A DNA stretch of 60,152 nt from Paludibacteraceae bacterium. Its GTDB lineage: Bacteria > Bacteroidota > Bacteroidia > Bacteroidales > Paludibacteraceae. Both the position numbers and the translations under genes were made by a program. Location: the NCBI GenBank assembly GCA_017417025.1, contig JAFPZY010000024.1, positions 1 through 60,152 of the forward strand, in the 5' to 3' direction. Below are positions 40,957 to 54,800 of this stretch, in pieces. Below the pieces are notes generated by a model. That model was not told where the DNA came from and did not search any database. It saw only the letters and a list, made by a program, of their open reading frames with translations. Within the stretch, counting starts at the first letter, position 1; the number at the start of each line of letters is the position of its first letter.

Positions 40957-42156
40957 TTACTTGATAACGCCGAGCTGGCGGCCCACTTTGGTGAATGCGG
41001 CGATGCCTTTGTCAAGCTGTTCGCGCGTGTGTGCAGCCGAGAGCTGTACGCGTATGCGTGCCTGTCCTTTGGGGACAACGGGGTAGTAGAAGCCTGTGAC
41101 ATAGATGCCTTCCTGCTGTAGCGCAGCGGCGAAGTCCTGCGAGAGTCGCGCGTCGTAGAGCATGACGGCGCAGATGGCCGACTGTGTGGGCTTGATGTCG
41201 AAGCCGGCAGCCTTCATCTGTGCGACGAAGTAGTCGGTGTTGGCGTGGAGGCGGTCCTGCAGAGTGTTGTCGCGTGTGAGCAGCTCGAAGGTCTTGAGCG
41301 CAGCGGCAGCCACCATCGGCGGAATGGAGTTGGAGAAGAGGTAGGGACGGCTGCGCTGGCGCAGGAGGTCGATAATCTCTTTCTTACCTGTGGTGAAACC
41401 GCCAACCGAGCCACCGAAGGCCTTGCCGAGGGTGCCGGTGAGGATTTCAATCTTGCCGCGCAGGTTATATTGCTCGGTCACGCCGTGGCCCGTTTTGCCG
41501 ACCACGCCGGCAGAGTGGCTCTCGTCCACCATGACCATGGCGTTGTATTTCTGTGCGAGCTCGTAGATTTTGTCGAGCGGGCAGACGTTGCCGTCCATAG
41601 AGAAGACACCGTCGGTTGCGATGATGCGGAAGCGCTGTGCCTGTGCCGCCTGCAGCTGTTTCTCGAGGTCTTCCATGTCGCCGTTGGCATAGCGGTAGCG
41701 TACGGCCTTGCAGAGGCGCACGCCGTCGATGATGGAGGCGTGGTTGAGAGCGTCGGAGATGATGGCATCGTCGGCAGTGAGCAGCGGCTCGAAGAGTCCG
41801 CCGTTGGCATCGAAGCAGGCTGCATAGAGGATAGTGTCCTCGGTGCCGAAGAAGTCGGAGATGGCTTTTTCGAGCATTTTGTGTGTGTCCTGCGTGCCGC
41901 AGATGAAGCGTACAGAGGCCATGCCGTATCCGCGCTCGTCCATGCGGCGTTTGGCGGCTTCGATAAGCTCTTTGTTGTCGGCGAGGCCGAGGTAGTTGTT
42001 AGCACAGAAGTTGATTACGTCCACCGGACCGTTTTCGCCCTGCACCTGTATGCCCGACGACTGTGGGGTAATGATGACGCGCTCGTTTTTGTAAAGGCCT
42101 GCGTCCTTTATTTCTTGCAGGGTCTGCTGCAAGTATTTCTGGAAATCGTTGTACAT
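40957..42156 (-). CDS. kbl: glycine C-acetyltransferase (2-amino-3-ketobutyrate CoA ligase)
   Basis: A 399-residue PLP-dependent enzyme of the alpha-oxoamine synthase family that splits 2-amino-3-ketobutyrate with CoA into glycine and acetyl-CoA, the second step of threonine catabolism. The motif VDESHSAGVVGKTG and the PLP lysine in TLGKAFGGSVGG (about residue 244) are intact, and INFCANNYLGLAD near residue 50 matches Kbl. Threonine dehydrogenase, the usual partner, is not adjacent. The upstream neighbour gdhA is on the same strand but separated by a terminator (42227-42266), so kbl is expressed separately. Confidence 0.93.
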   Translation of the reverse strand: MYNDFQKYLQQTLQEIKDAGLYKNERVIITPQSSGIQVQGENGPVDVINFCANNYLGLADNKELIEAAKRRMDERGYGMASVRFICGTQDTHKMLEKAISDFFGTEDTILYAACFDANGGLFEPLLTADDAIISDALNHASIIDGVRLCKAVRYRYANGDMEDLEKQLQAAQAQRFRIIATDGVFSMDGNVCPLDKIYELAQKYNAMVMVDESHSAGVVGKTGHGVTEQYNLRGKIEILTGTLGKAFGGSVGGFTTGKKEIIDLLRQRSRPYLFSNSIPPMVAAAALKTFELLTRDNTLQDRLHANTDYFVAQMKAAGFDIKPTQSAICAVMLYDARLSQDFAAALQQEGIYVTGFYYPVVPKGQARIRVQLSAAHTREQLDKGIAAFTKVGRQLGVIK

Positions 42157-42226
42157 ATTGTCTGTGTTTTTTAGTCAGGGGCAATCCGCCTTGCGTTTCA
42201 GGGCGGGAGCCCGATTATGATATAAC

Positions 42227-42266
42227 AAAAAGTCGAAAGTGAAATGCTTTCTACTTCCGACTTTTT
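42227..42266 (-). terminator. terminator of gdhA
   Basis: On the minus strand aaaaagtcg-g-aagt pairs with actt-t-cgacttttt around a 12-base loop, 14 bases after the gdhA stop, with T-richness on the 3' side. Confidence 0.8.
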
Positions 42267-42279
42267 GCTTTTTACTGAA

Positions 42280-43626
42280 TTAGATGGTTCCCTGTTCGAG
42301 CATAGCCTGAGCGACTTTCATGAAGCCGGCGATGTTAGCGCCTTTCACGTAGTCGATGGTGCCGTCGGCTTGTGTGCCGAACTTAACGCACTGCTCGTGG
42401 ATTGAGCGCATGATGTTGTGCAGACGCTCGTCCACTTCTTTCTTGTCCCAGGAGATGTGCTCGGCGTTCTGTGTCATCTCCAGACCAGATGTGGCAACGC
42501 CACCAGCGTTCACGGCCTTACCGGGGGCGAAGAGGAAGCCCTTCTGGCTCTGGAAGTAGTGGATAGCACCGGGCTGGCAACCCATGTTGCTGACCTCGCA
42601 GCAGCACCAAGTGCCGTTCTTGACAAGCTCTTTCGCGTCGTCCTCGCTCAGCTCGTTCTGGAAAGCGCAAGGCAGTGCGATGTCGCACTTAACGCTCCAA
42701 GCCTTCTTGCCTGCGGTGAACTGTGCCTGTGCGGGGAACTTGTCGGCCATATCCTGAACTTTGTTGCGGTTGGAAGCACGCATAACGAGCATGTAGTCAA
42801 TCATGTCTTTTGTGATGCCGTCCTTGATTTCGCAAACGCCGTCAGGACCGGAGATGGCAACCACTTTGGCGCCAAGTTCGGTAGCCTTGATAGCGGCACC
42901 CCAAGCCACGTTACCGAAGCCGGAGAGAGCCACGCGGCATCCCTTGATGTCCTTGCCTGCGGTGTGCAGAACGTGCTGTGTGAAGTAGAGTGCGCCGAAG
43001 CCGGTAGCTTCAGGACGGAGCACCGAACCGCCGAAGGTCATGCCTTTGCCGGTGAGCACGCCAGTGTGGTACTGGCGGCTGAGCTTCTGGTACATGCCGT
43101 TGAGGAAGCCAATTTCGCGTCCGCCTACGCCAACGTCACCGGCGGGAACATCCTGGTCAGGACCGATGCAGCGCCAGAGTTCGAGCATGAAGGCCTGGCA
43201 GAAACGCATGATTTCAGCGTCCGATTTGCCAACGGGGTCGAAATCCGAACCGCCTTTGCCGCCGCCCATAGGCAGGGTGGTGAGGGCGTTTTTGAAGGTC
43301 TGCTCAAAGCCGAGGAACTTCAGCATGCTGGGTGTAACAGCTTTGTGGAAACGCAAGCCGCCTTTGTACGGGCCAATGGCCGAGTTGAACTGAACGCGGT
43401 AGCCGAGGTTGGTCTGCACCTTGCCCTGGTCGTCCACCCATGTTACGCGGAAGGTGAAGATGCGGTCAGGCTCTACCATGCGCTCAATAATCTGAGCCTT
43501 TTCGTACTCAGGATGCTGGTTGTACACTTCCTCAATCGAGTTGAGAACTTCTTCCACGGCCTGCAGATATTCTGCTTCGCCGGGGTGCTTTGCAGCGAGA
43601 CGCTGCATGATTTCAGCAGTTTTCAT
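42280..43626 (-). CDS. gdhA: NADP-type glutamate dehydrogenase
   Basis: A 448-residue hexameric-type (GDH50s) enzyme that interconverts 2-oxoglutarate plus ammonia and glutamate. The catalytic region PMGGGKGGSDFDP is at about residues 115-127. The nucleotide-binding region contains GFGNVAWGAA. The C-terminal domain and overall length match E. coli GdhA (447 residues). NADP specificity is inferred from family length and the AISGPDG stretch. It has its own promoter (43670-43701) and terminator. The adjacent NtrY-like kinase gene is upstream on the same strand, but its stop lies within the gdhA promoter. Confidence 0.94.
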   Translation of the reverse strand: MKTAEIMQRLAAKHPGEAEYLQAVEEVLNSIEEVYNQHPEYEKAQIIERMVEPDRIFTFRVTWVDDQGKVQTNLGYRVQFNSAIGPYKGGLRFHKAVTPSMLKFLGFEQTFKNALTTLPMGGGKGGSDFDPVGKSDAEIMRFCQAFMLELWRCIGPDQDVPAGDVGVGGREIGFLNGMYQKLSRQYHTGVLTGKGMTFGGSVLRPEATGFGALYFTQHVLHTAGKDIKGCRVALSGFGNVAWGAAIKATELGAKVVAISGPDGVCEIKDGITKDMIDYMLVMRASNRNKVQDMADKFPAQAQFTAGKKAWSVKCDIALPCAFQNELSEDDAKELVKNGTWCCCEVSNMGCQPGAIHYFQSQKGFLFAPGKAVNAGGVATSGLEMTQNAEHISWDKKEVDERLHNIMRSIHEQCVKFGTQADGTIDYVKGANIAGFMKVAQAMLEQGTI

Positions 43627-43669
43627 GATAAAATCAATAAGTTAATTGGGTTGTTTGCTAAAAACGGTG

Positions 43670-43701
43670 CAAAGTTACTGCTTTTTTTTCAAACAAACAA
43701 G
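43670..43701 (-). promoter_or_regulatory. gdhA promoter, overlapping the end of the kinase gene
   Basis: Minus-strand CTTG (43701-43698), 20 bases, TAACTTTG (43677-43670). The last kinase codons and its stop (43675) are inside the promoter, so readthrough from the kinase gene would pass over the gdhA start. Confidence 0.7.
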
Positions 43702-45675
43702 GAATTTCGTGCCTTTTTCTGAAGTTTCAAACGAAATTTTTCCTCCGCTGCCCTCGACAATGTTTTTTGAGATGGCCAGTCCGAGTCCGGTGCCCGTGGA
43801 TTTGGTTGTGAAATTGGGCATAAAGATGCGGTCGCGTATGTCTGGTGCGATGCCCGGACCGTTGTCAGAGAAGCTGATGCAGACTTCTTCCGCTCCGTCC
43901 TGCAGCACAACGATGACTTCGCCATCGGCCTGTCCTTCAAGTGCTTGCAGTGCGTTTTTCAGGATGTTGGTGAACACTTCGGTTATCTGCTCGCGGTCGG
44001 CTCGCGCGGTCACTCCGCTGTCAGGGCCTATGTATCGGACGGCGGTGTTGTTGTCGTTGTGTGCGAACAGCGCAATGGCGGAGCTCAGTTTCCCGGCTAT
44101 GTCCACGTCGCTCACCTCCACGTCGGGGATTTGGGCAAAAGTGGAGAACGACGAGGCGATGCGGCTCAGACTGTCCATCTGCTCGAGGAGGACCCGGGTG
44201 GAGCGGTCGAAGTAGTCGTCGAAGCGCGCGGTGCCTTTGGTGCGCTGCAGCTGCTGTATGGTCAGCTTCATGGGCGTGAGCGGGTTCTTTATTTCGTGGG
44301 CAATCTGCCGTGCCATGGTGCGCCATGCCGAGTCGCGCTCCGACTGCGCCAGTTTCCTGCCCGCCTCGTCGAGCGAATCGACCATAGCGTTGTAGTGGCT
44401 CACCAGCTCGCCCACCTCGTCGTTGTATTCATATTGGATGTGGTTGTCGCTCTTGCCGAAGCTGTAGCCGCTCATCTTCTCGCTCAGGCGGCGCAGCGGT
44501 GCGACCAGACTCCTTGAGACGAAGACCGACAGGCACACGGCGAGCAGAAGCACAATGAGGTAGGCCGGAAGAAGGCGCAGCAGGAAATTGTCCACCTCCA
44601 TCGCCATCTCGTCCTCGGAGGGGAAAGAGGGGACTGCTATGTAGCCAATCTGCACGTTCTGCCCGTTGAGGAAGGCGGTGTAGGACGTGAGGTAGCGCAC
44701 GTCGCCAAGCTGCTCGAACTTGGTGAAAGCCGCCTCTTTGGAGAAGACTGCGTCAGGGGCCACGTAGGGCGACAGATAGCCTTCCTCAAAGAGCTGCGGC
44801 GTGGAGCTGCCCGCCACACGTCCGCTCATGTCATAGACGTGTATGTCCACCCCGTAGGTGAAAGCGAGGGTGCGGAGGTCGATGTTCAGCGGGGCGGTAT
44901 TGCCGGCAAGGTCGATGTCCCAGTAGTAGAGGTCCTGCAGTGCCGCCTGCAGATACAGGCTCTTGTCGCGCAGGTTGGTCTGCTGGCGCATGGCATAGCG
45001 GCTCTTCACATACTCCGCCGACATCCAGAAGATGTACAGAAAGCCGGCAAGGACGAGGGGGACTATGATGTACTGCAGGCGCGTCTGCAGGCGCATGTGC
45101 CTGAACCCGCGTGCGCGCACAACACCCCAAACGCCGACTCCGGCGACTGCCGCAAAGAGCGCTATTATAATAATAAAGAGCGCGTGCGTGCGTGCGCGCG
45201 AAGAGGCGGCAGAAGTGTCCTCCGTCTTTTGTTTTATCAGAGGCCTGTATGAGAAACTCCGCGCAAGGGTCTCTTCGTCCACCGTCCGCCACGACTGCGG
45301 AATAACGGCCAGAAGCCTGAGCCCCCCCCATTTGGTCCATTTGCACAGGCCTTCGGCGTTCTTGAAGTTCACGGCGGTCCATGTGTCCTGCGCCGGCCAC
45401 ACAAAAGTGTCAGTGTTCAGCCTGTTGTCCGACCAGTAGGCGGGTTCGCCCCCCTCGTAGATGAAAAAGATGAGGCCGTCTTCGTTTTCAGTCACCGTGT
45501 GCAGCGAGTCGATGCGCCCGCGCTCGAGGTACATCGTCATCTCATGCAGGCATGTGTCCGCGCGCTCCTCAAGGGCGGACATGTTGTCGCCCCGGGTTCC
45601 GCACGAGCTGTGGAACAGCAAGATACACAGCACTATCAATGCCGGCAGCGGAGATATTTTTTGAAATATATTCAT
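43675..45675 (-). CDS. NtrY-like membrane sensor histidine kinase
   Basis: The start at 45675 (MNIFQKISPLPALIVLCILL) is chosen because it follows the promoter at 45685-45716; longer frames would run through it. The 666-residue protein has an N-terminal signal or lipoprotein-like segment ending SSC, a first extracytoplasmic part, and transmembrane helices (ALFIIIIALFAAVAGVGVWG; LQYIIVPLVLAGFLYIFW). A sensor domain follows, then another helix (FLLRLLPAYLIVLLLAVCLS), HAMP (RSLVAPLRRLSEKMSGY), the H-box ARQIAHEIKNPLTPMKL (His about 460) and HATPase boxes DNGPGIAPD and GTGLGLA. This H-box form is that of NtrY-type kinases. No response regulator is adjacent. A G8 run (45322-45329) lies in the sensor region. 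Confidence 0.9.
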   Translation of the reverse strand: MNIFQKISPLPALIVLCILLFHSSCGTRGDNMSALEERADTCLHEMTMYLERGRIDSLHTVTENEDGLIFFIYEGGEPAYWSDNRLNTDTFVWPAQDTWTAVNFKNAEGLCKWTKWGGLRLLAVIPQSWRTVDEETLARSFSYRPLIKQKTEDTSAASSRARTHALFIIIIALFAAVAGVGVWGVVRARGFRHMRLQTRLQYIIVPLVLAGFLYIFWMSAEYVKSRYAMRQQTNLRDKSLYLQAALQDLYYWDIDLAGNTAPLNIDLRTLAFTYGVDIHVYDMSGRVAGSSTPQLFEEGYLSPYVAPDAVFSKEAAFTKFEQLGDVRYLTSYTAFLNGQNVQIGYIAVPSFPSEDEMAMEVDNFLLRLLPAYLIVLLLAVCLSVFVSRSLVAPLRRLSEKMSGYSFGKSDNHIQYEYNDEVGELVSHYNAMVDSLDEAGRKLAQSERDSAWRTMARQIAHEIKNPLTPMKLTIQQLQRTKGTARFDDYFDRSTRVLLEQMDSLSRIASSFSTFAQIPDVEVSDVDIAGKLSSAIALFAHNDNNTAVRYIGPDSGVTARADREQITEVFTNILKNALQALEGQADGEVIVVLQDGAEEVCISFSDNGPGIAPDIRDRIFMPNFTTKSTGTGLGLAISKNIVEGSGGKISFETSEKGTKFLVCLKKKQ

Positions 45676-45680
45676 ATTCG

Positions 45681-45716
45681 TTTGCAAAGTTACTGAAAAA
45701 TCACTATCTTTGCAAA
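45681..45716. promoter_or_regulatory. interlocked divergent promoters (kinase / transporter)
   Basis: Rightward promoter: TTTG 45681-45684, 20 bases, TATCTTTG 45705-45712. Leftward promoter: TTTG 45716-45713, 20 bases, TAACTTTG 45692-45685. Both occupy the same 36 bp on opposite faces, so two polymerases cannot bind at once. Confidence 0.85.
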
Positions 45717-45746
45717 CTTTTTTACAGAAAAAACAATATTGCAACC

Positions 45747-46481
45747 ATGATTTCCCTGCTTACCGCCCTGTTGCTGGGGTTCCTTATGATTCTTGACCCC
45801 TGCACTCTCTTCACCTCCATAGCTGCAGTCGGCTATATTGACCGCGAACTTAAGAACCGCCGGCGCGTACTCATCACGGGATGTATGTTTGTGCTGGGCA
45901 AGCTCATCACCTATGTCCTGCTCAGTATTCCTTTTGTCATGGGGGCGCAAACGGCTCATATCCACCATTTTATGGAGGAGTGGGGTGAGCCGCTGCTCGC
46001 TGTGTTCATGCTCTTGTGCGGCATTTTCCTCCTTTTCAGCGGGCACCACCATCACAACCACGACCACGGCATGCAGCGCTGGCTTCAGACTGTGGACGAG
46101 CGCAGCAGCTGGTTCTGGGCATTCATGCTCGGCATATTCTTTGCCATCGCCTTCTGCCCTCACAGACTTGTATATTTTTTCACGATGATAGAGATGGCGG
46201 TCAGTCTGCAGCAGTCTGTCGTCCTGTCGTGGCTGATGCCTGTCGTTTTCGGGCTTGGCACCGGTCTGCCTATTCTGGTCATTGCCTGGCTGATTTCTTA
46301 CAGCGCGGTGTCGGCTTCCTCGCTGACGACTAAGATGCGCCGCTTCGAGCACTGGTTCCGCTATGCCTGCGCCGTGCTCTTCCTCGGCTACGGGCTGTGG
46401 CTTGCCGTTCATCTTGTCGGTCACGAACATCACCATGAGCACGCCTTTTTTCCGCTTCCGCAGGTTCACTGTATGGCATGA
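45747..46481 (+). CDS. CcdA/ArsG-like membrane transporter with a His-rich loop
   Basis: The ATG at 45747, 35 bases after the promoter, gives 244 residues with about six membrane helices. Helix 1 contains LDPCT (Cys19) and a later helix CPH (Cys137), the paired Cys-Pro elements of the DsbD/CcdA superfamily. The closest pattern I know is the ArsG-type permease or thiol-redox transporter group (LLGFLMILDPC...SIAAVGYI). A loop at about residues 98-107 reads GHHHHNHDHG and the C-terminus has GHEHHHEHAF, both suggesting metal binding. It could move electrons to the periplasm or export a metal/metalloid; the sequence does not decide. It is divergent from the sensor kinase and overlaps the next gene by 47 bases. 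Confidence 0.7.
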   Translation: MISLLTALLLGFLMILDPCTLFTSIAAVGYIDRELKNRRRVLITGCMFVLGKLITYVLLSIPFVMGAQTAHIHHFMEEWGEPLLAVFMLLCGIFLLFSGHHHHNHDHGMQRWLQTVDERSSWFWAFMLGIFFAIAFCPHRLVYFFTMIEMAVSLQQSVVLSWLMPVVFGLGTGLPILVIAWLISYSAVSASSLTTKMRRFEHWFRYACAVLFLGYGLWLAVHLVGHEHHHEHAFFPLPQVHCMA

Positions 46482-47187
46482 CCGCGCGGCCATGAAAGTG
46501 GGCACCGACGGTGTGCTGCTCGGCGCATGGGCAGGGCTGCCGCCTGCCGGTTCAGCTGCTCCGCTCCGCGTGCTTGATATCGGCACCGGCACGGGGCTGG
46601 TTGCGCTTATGCTCGCGCAGAGGCTGGAGGTAAAAGGGCAGGGTGGGGCTGATGTGCACATCGATGCCATTGACATCGACCGGCCTTCTGCGCAGCAGGC
46701 GGCTGATAATTTCGCGGCATCGCCCTGGGCGGGCAGTCTGCAGGCGCACAACATCTCTCTGCAGGATTTCTGCGCCGCCTGCACGCATGCTTACAGCCTG
46801 ATAGTCAGCAATCCGCCTTTTTATCAGCACTCGCTCCTCTGCCCCGACGTGAGGCGCACTGCTGCCCGCCACACATGCACTCTCTCTTATGCCGAGCTCC
46901 TGCATGGCACGGCGCAGCTGCTTGCCGGCTCCGGAAAAGCGGCTTTTGTCCTGCCTGCCGATGTGCAGACCTCTTTTCTGGCGCTTGCCGCCGGCGAGGG
47001 GCTTGCGCCTGTGCGTCTTGTGCAGGTACGTGGCAACAGCGGCAAACCCGCCAAGCGGCTCCTTGCGGAATTTGTGAAGGCGGAGCAGGCTCCTCTTGTC
47101 AAGATAGAGAAGGATATTGTGCTGACAGACATGGACGGGGCGAGAACTCCGGAGTACTCCGCGCTCACTTCGGCTTTTTACCTCTGA
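46435..47187 (+). CDS. trmN6: tRNA1(Val) A37 N6-methyltransferase
   Basis: The ATG at 46435 (MSTPFFRFRRFTVWHDRAAM) gives 250 residues. MKVGTDGVLLGAW and the SAM motif LDIGTGTGLVALMLAQR are followed by the catalytic NPPFY (in SLIVSNPPFYQHS), the hallmark of N6-adenine methyltransferases of the YfiC/TrmN6 family, which modify A37 of tRNA-Val. It starts 47 bases inside the preceding transporter gene in another frame, so the two are translationally coupled. The function of the pair need not be linked. Confidence 0.9.
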   Translation: MSTPFFRFRRFTVWHDRAAMKVGTDGVLLGAWAGLPPAGSAAPLRVLDIGTGTGLVALMLAQRLEVKGQGGADVHIDAIDIDRPSAQQAADNFAASPWAGSLQAHNISLQDFCAACTHAYSLIVSNPPFYQHSLLCPDVRRTAARHTCTLSYAELLHGTAQLLAGSGKAAFVLPADVQTSFLALAAGEGLAPVRLVQVRGNSGKPAKRLLAEFVKAEQAPLVKIEKDIVLTDMDGARTPEYSALTSAFYL

Positions 47188-47488
47188 CCGCCGCCTTTTG
47201 CAAGAGCTTCGCGGCGTGCTTGTGTGTTTGTGTATGCGGTTCCTCGGATTATGACACTTTGCTGCAAATCGTGCTCTTTTGCTTACACTTTGCTCTGGCG
47301 TTTTCTCCGGATTTTTCCGCTGTCGTTTTGCTGTCGTCTCCGAGTGATAGTGCTGACATCGCCGGGTGACATAATGTCATGTTTTATGCAAAAAAACTGA
47401 CATGCCGGAAAAGATGCGTCCCCCGAAAGAGACGCATCCCCCGTCTGCCAGATGCAGACGGGGGATGCCGTGTATAGCGGTTGTGCGC
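47188..47488. other. convergent spacer between trmN6 and rpoC
   Basis: No gene is supported. It holds the rpoC terminator region (47413-47468) and otherwise T-rich sequence on the plus strand (for example gtgctcttttgcttacactt) without a defined hairpin for trmN6. Confidence 0.6.
47413..47468 (-). terminator. rpoC terminator: two overlapping, mutually exclusive hairpins
   Basis: gcatcccccgtctgc and its exact complement flank the loop cagat (47434-47468, 15-bp stem). gatgcgtc and gacgcatc (47413-47438) pair across a 10-base loop. The two share gcatc at 47434-47438, so only one can form fully. On the minus strand a T-run (about 47389-47396) follows the second. Confidence 0.75.
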
Positions 47489-51754
<4,266 letters not shown>

Positions 51755-51803
51755 AGTTGTTACGATTCAAAACTGTTTGACATTGATTACATTGCGGCTG
51801 TTG

Positions 51804-54800
51804 TTACTCCATATTGATGGACAATGCCAGACCTTGAAGTTCATGCAGCAATACATTGAGAGATTCGGGAAGTCCGGGAGTAGGCATAGGTTCGCCCTTT
51901 ACAATTGCTTCGTATGTGCGTGCACGTCCGGTTACATCGTCCGACTTCATAGTCAGTATCTCCTGTAGAACGTGTGCGGCACCGTGTGCTTCGAGGGCCC
52001 ATACCTCCATCTCTCCGAAACGCTGTCCGCCGAATTGGGCTTTACCGCCGAGAGGCTGCTGGGTGATGAGGCTGTACGGGCCGATTGAACGGGCGTGCAT
52101 CTTGTCATCAACCATGTGGCCGAGTTTCATAAAGTAAGTGACGCCAACAGTTGCCATCTGGTCGAAAGCTTCACCTGTGCCTCCGTCGTAGAGCTGGGTT
52201 TTGCCGGCACGCGGAAGACCTGCCTTGTCTGTCCACTCGTTGAGAGAGTCAAGAGTGCATCCGTCGAAGATGGGTGTGGCGAAACGTACGCCGAGTTCCT
52301 TGCCTGCCCAGCCGAGGACAGCCTCGAATATCTGGCCGATGTTCATTCGTGACGGCACGCCAAGCGGGTTCAGAACAATATCAACCGGTGTGCCGTCTGC
52401 AAGGAACGGCATGTCCTCTACGCGGACAATCTTGCTGACAATACCTTTGTTTCCGTGACGGCCGGCCATCTTGTCGCCCACACGTATCTTGCGGCGTTTG
52501 GCAACATAAACCTTTGCCATCTTGACTATGCCGTTAGGCAGTTCGTCACCGATTGTCAGGTTGTACTTCTCGCGCTTGAGTTTGGCATCCATCTCTTTGA
52601 GCTTGGCAGTGTAGTTCATTATGCACTGTGTGGCAAGCTCGTTCTTGTGTTCGTCTGAAGTCCAGCCTGCAAGCATGACGGTCTGGAAATCAATCTGGCT
52701 GAGGCGCTCTTTGGTTATAACCGTCCCCTTGGGGATGAACTCGGTGCCGAGGAGGTCGTGTATGCCTTGCGACTGACGTCCCTTGAGCAGAGTAGCCAGT
52801 TTGTCGATGAGCAACTGACGGAGGTTTTCTGCCTCTTCTGCAAAATCGGCATCCATCTTGGCTATAATCTCTTTGTCGTCCTGTTTCTGCTTGCGGTCCT
52901 TGTTGGCGCGCGAGTAGAGAGTCTTTTCGATGATGACACCTGACAGTGACGGGCTTGCTTTCAGAGATGCGTCCTTTACATCACCGGCCTTGTCGCCGAA
53001 GATGGCTTTGAGCAGTTTCTCTTCAGGACTCGGGTCGGATTCTCCCTTAGGCGTGATTTTACCAATAATAATATCACCGGGTTCTATGTGTGCGCCAATG
53101 CGGATAATACCGTTTTCATCCAGATCCTTAGTTGCTTCCTCACTGACATTTGGTATATCGGCGGTGAATTCCTCTTGTCCGCGTTTTGTTTCGCGTACTT
53201 CCAGAAGTTGTTCTACAACATGTACAGATGTGAACATATCTTCGCGGACTATGCGCTCGCTGAGCACAATGGCATCCTCGTAGTTGTAGCCCTTCCACGG
53301 AATATATGCCACTTTCAGGTTCTTGCCGAGTGCAAGTTCGCCGTTCTCGGTGGCGAATCCTTCGGTCAGAATCTGCCCCATTTCCACATGGTCGCCTTTG
53401 CGAACGATGGGGTGGAGGTCGATGGTGGTATTCTGGTTGGTTTTCTGGAATTTGGGCATGCGGTATTCTTTCTCTGCAGGCTCGAAGGAAATGAAATCTT
53501 CTTCTTCGCTGCGGTCGTAGCGGATACGTATGACATCTGCATCAACGTATGTCACTTCGCCTGAACCTTCCGCCATAATCTGTGTGCGTGAGTCGCGTAT
53601 CAACTGACCCTCAATGCCTGTACCAACGATGGGTGCTTCGGGGCGCAGCAATGGCACACCCTGGCGCATCATGTTGGATCCCATTAAAGCCCGGTTGGCA
53701 TCATCGTGCTCAAGGAAAGGAATGAGTGCGGCAGCGATGGAGGCAATCTGCGAAGGAGATACGTCCATGGCATCAATCTGGTCGGGTGCTACAACGGGGA
53801 AGTCTGCTTCATAGCGGGCTTTGACCCTGTTGTTTACAAACTTGCCGTTTTCATCCAGAGGAGCATTACCTTGTGCCACAGTCATGTTCTCTTCATCCTC
53901 TGCCGTCATGTACATCACCTCGTCGTTATTGAGGTTGACCACTCCGTTCTCGGCTTTGCGGTACGGAGTCTCAATAAAGCCCAGATCGTTAATCTTGGCA
54001 TAGATGCACAGTGATGATATAAGACCGATATTCGGGCCTTCAGGTGTCTCAATAGGACAGAGACGGCCATAGTGCGTATAGTGTACGTCGCGGACCTCAA
54101 AGCCTGCACGATCACGGCTCAGACCGCCGGGACCGAGTGCTGACATACGGCGCTTGTGTGTGATTTCAGCAAGCGGGTTCTGCTGGTCCATGAACTGCGA
54201 CAGAGCGTTTGTTCCGAAGTAGGTGTTGATGACGCTTGATATCGCTTTGGCGTTGATAAGGTCGGTAGGTGTGAAAACTTCGTTGTCACGCACATTCATG
54301 CGCTCGCGTATGGTGCGGGACATGCGTGCCAAACCTATTCCGAACTGGTTGAACAACTGTTCTCCGACAGTGCGCACGCGGCGGTTGCTCAAGTGGTCGA
54401 TGTCGTCCACCTCGGCGTTTGAGTTGATCAGTTGCACCAGATATTTTATAATTTCTATAATGTCCTGGTTGGTCAGCACACGTGTGTCGTCCGGAATGGA
54501 CATGTTCAGCTTGCGGTTGATGCGGTAACGCCCTACTTCGCCGAGGTCATAGCGTTTCTCGGAGAAGAAGAGGTTCTGAATCATTTCGCGGGCTGTAGCG
54601 TCATCTGCAGGTTCTGCATTGCGCAATTGGCGATAAATATACAGAACCGCCTCTTTTTCTGAATGTGACGGGTCTTTCTGCAGTGTGTTGAATATGATTG
54701 AGTAGTCAGATTCGTGTGCTTCCTCTTTGTGCAGAAGGATAGAACGTGTGCCTGTTTCAAGAATGCGTTCCACCAATTCTTCTGTTAGTGTGGTTTCGCG

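Noticed and set aside
53922-54250. Possible rifampicin-resistance change in rpoB
   Set aside because: The cluster region reads as wild type at the Asp, His and Ser positions.
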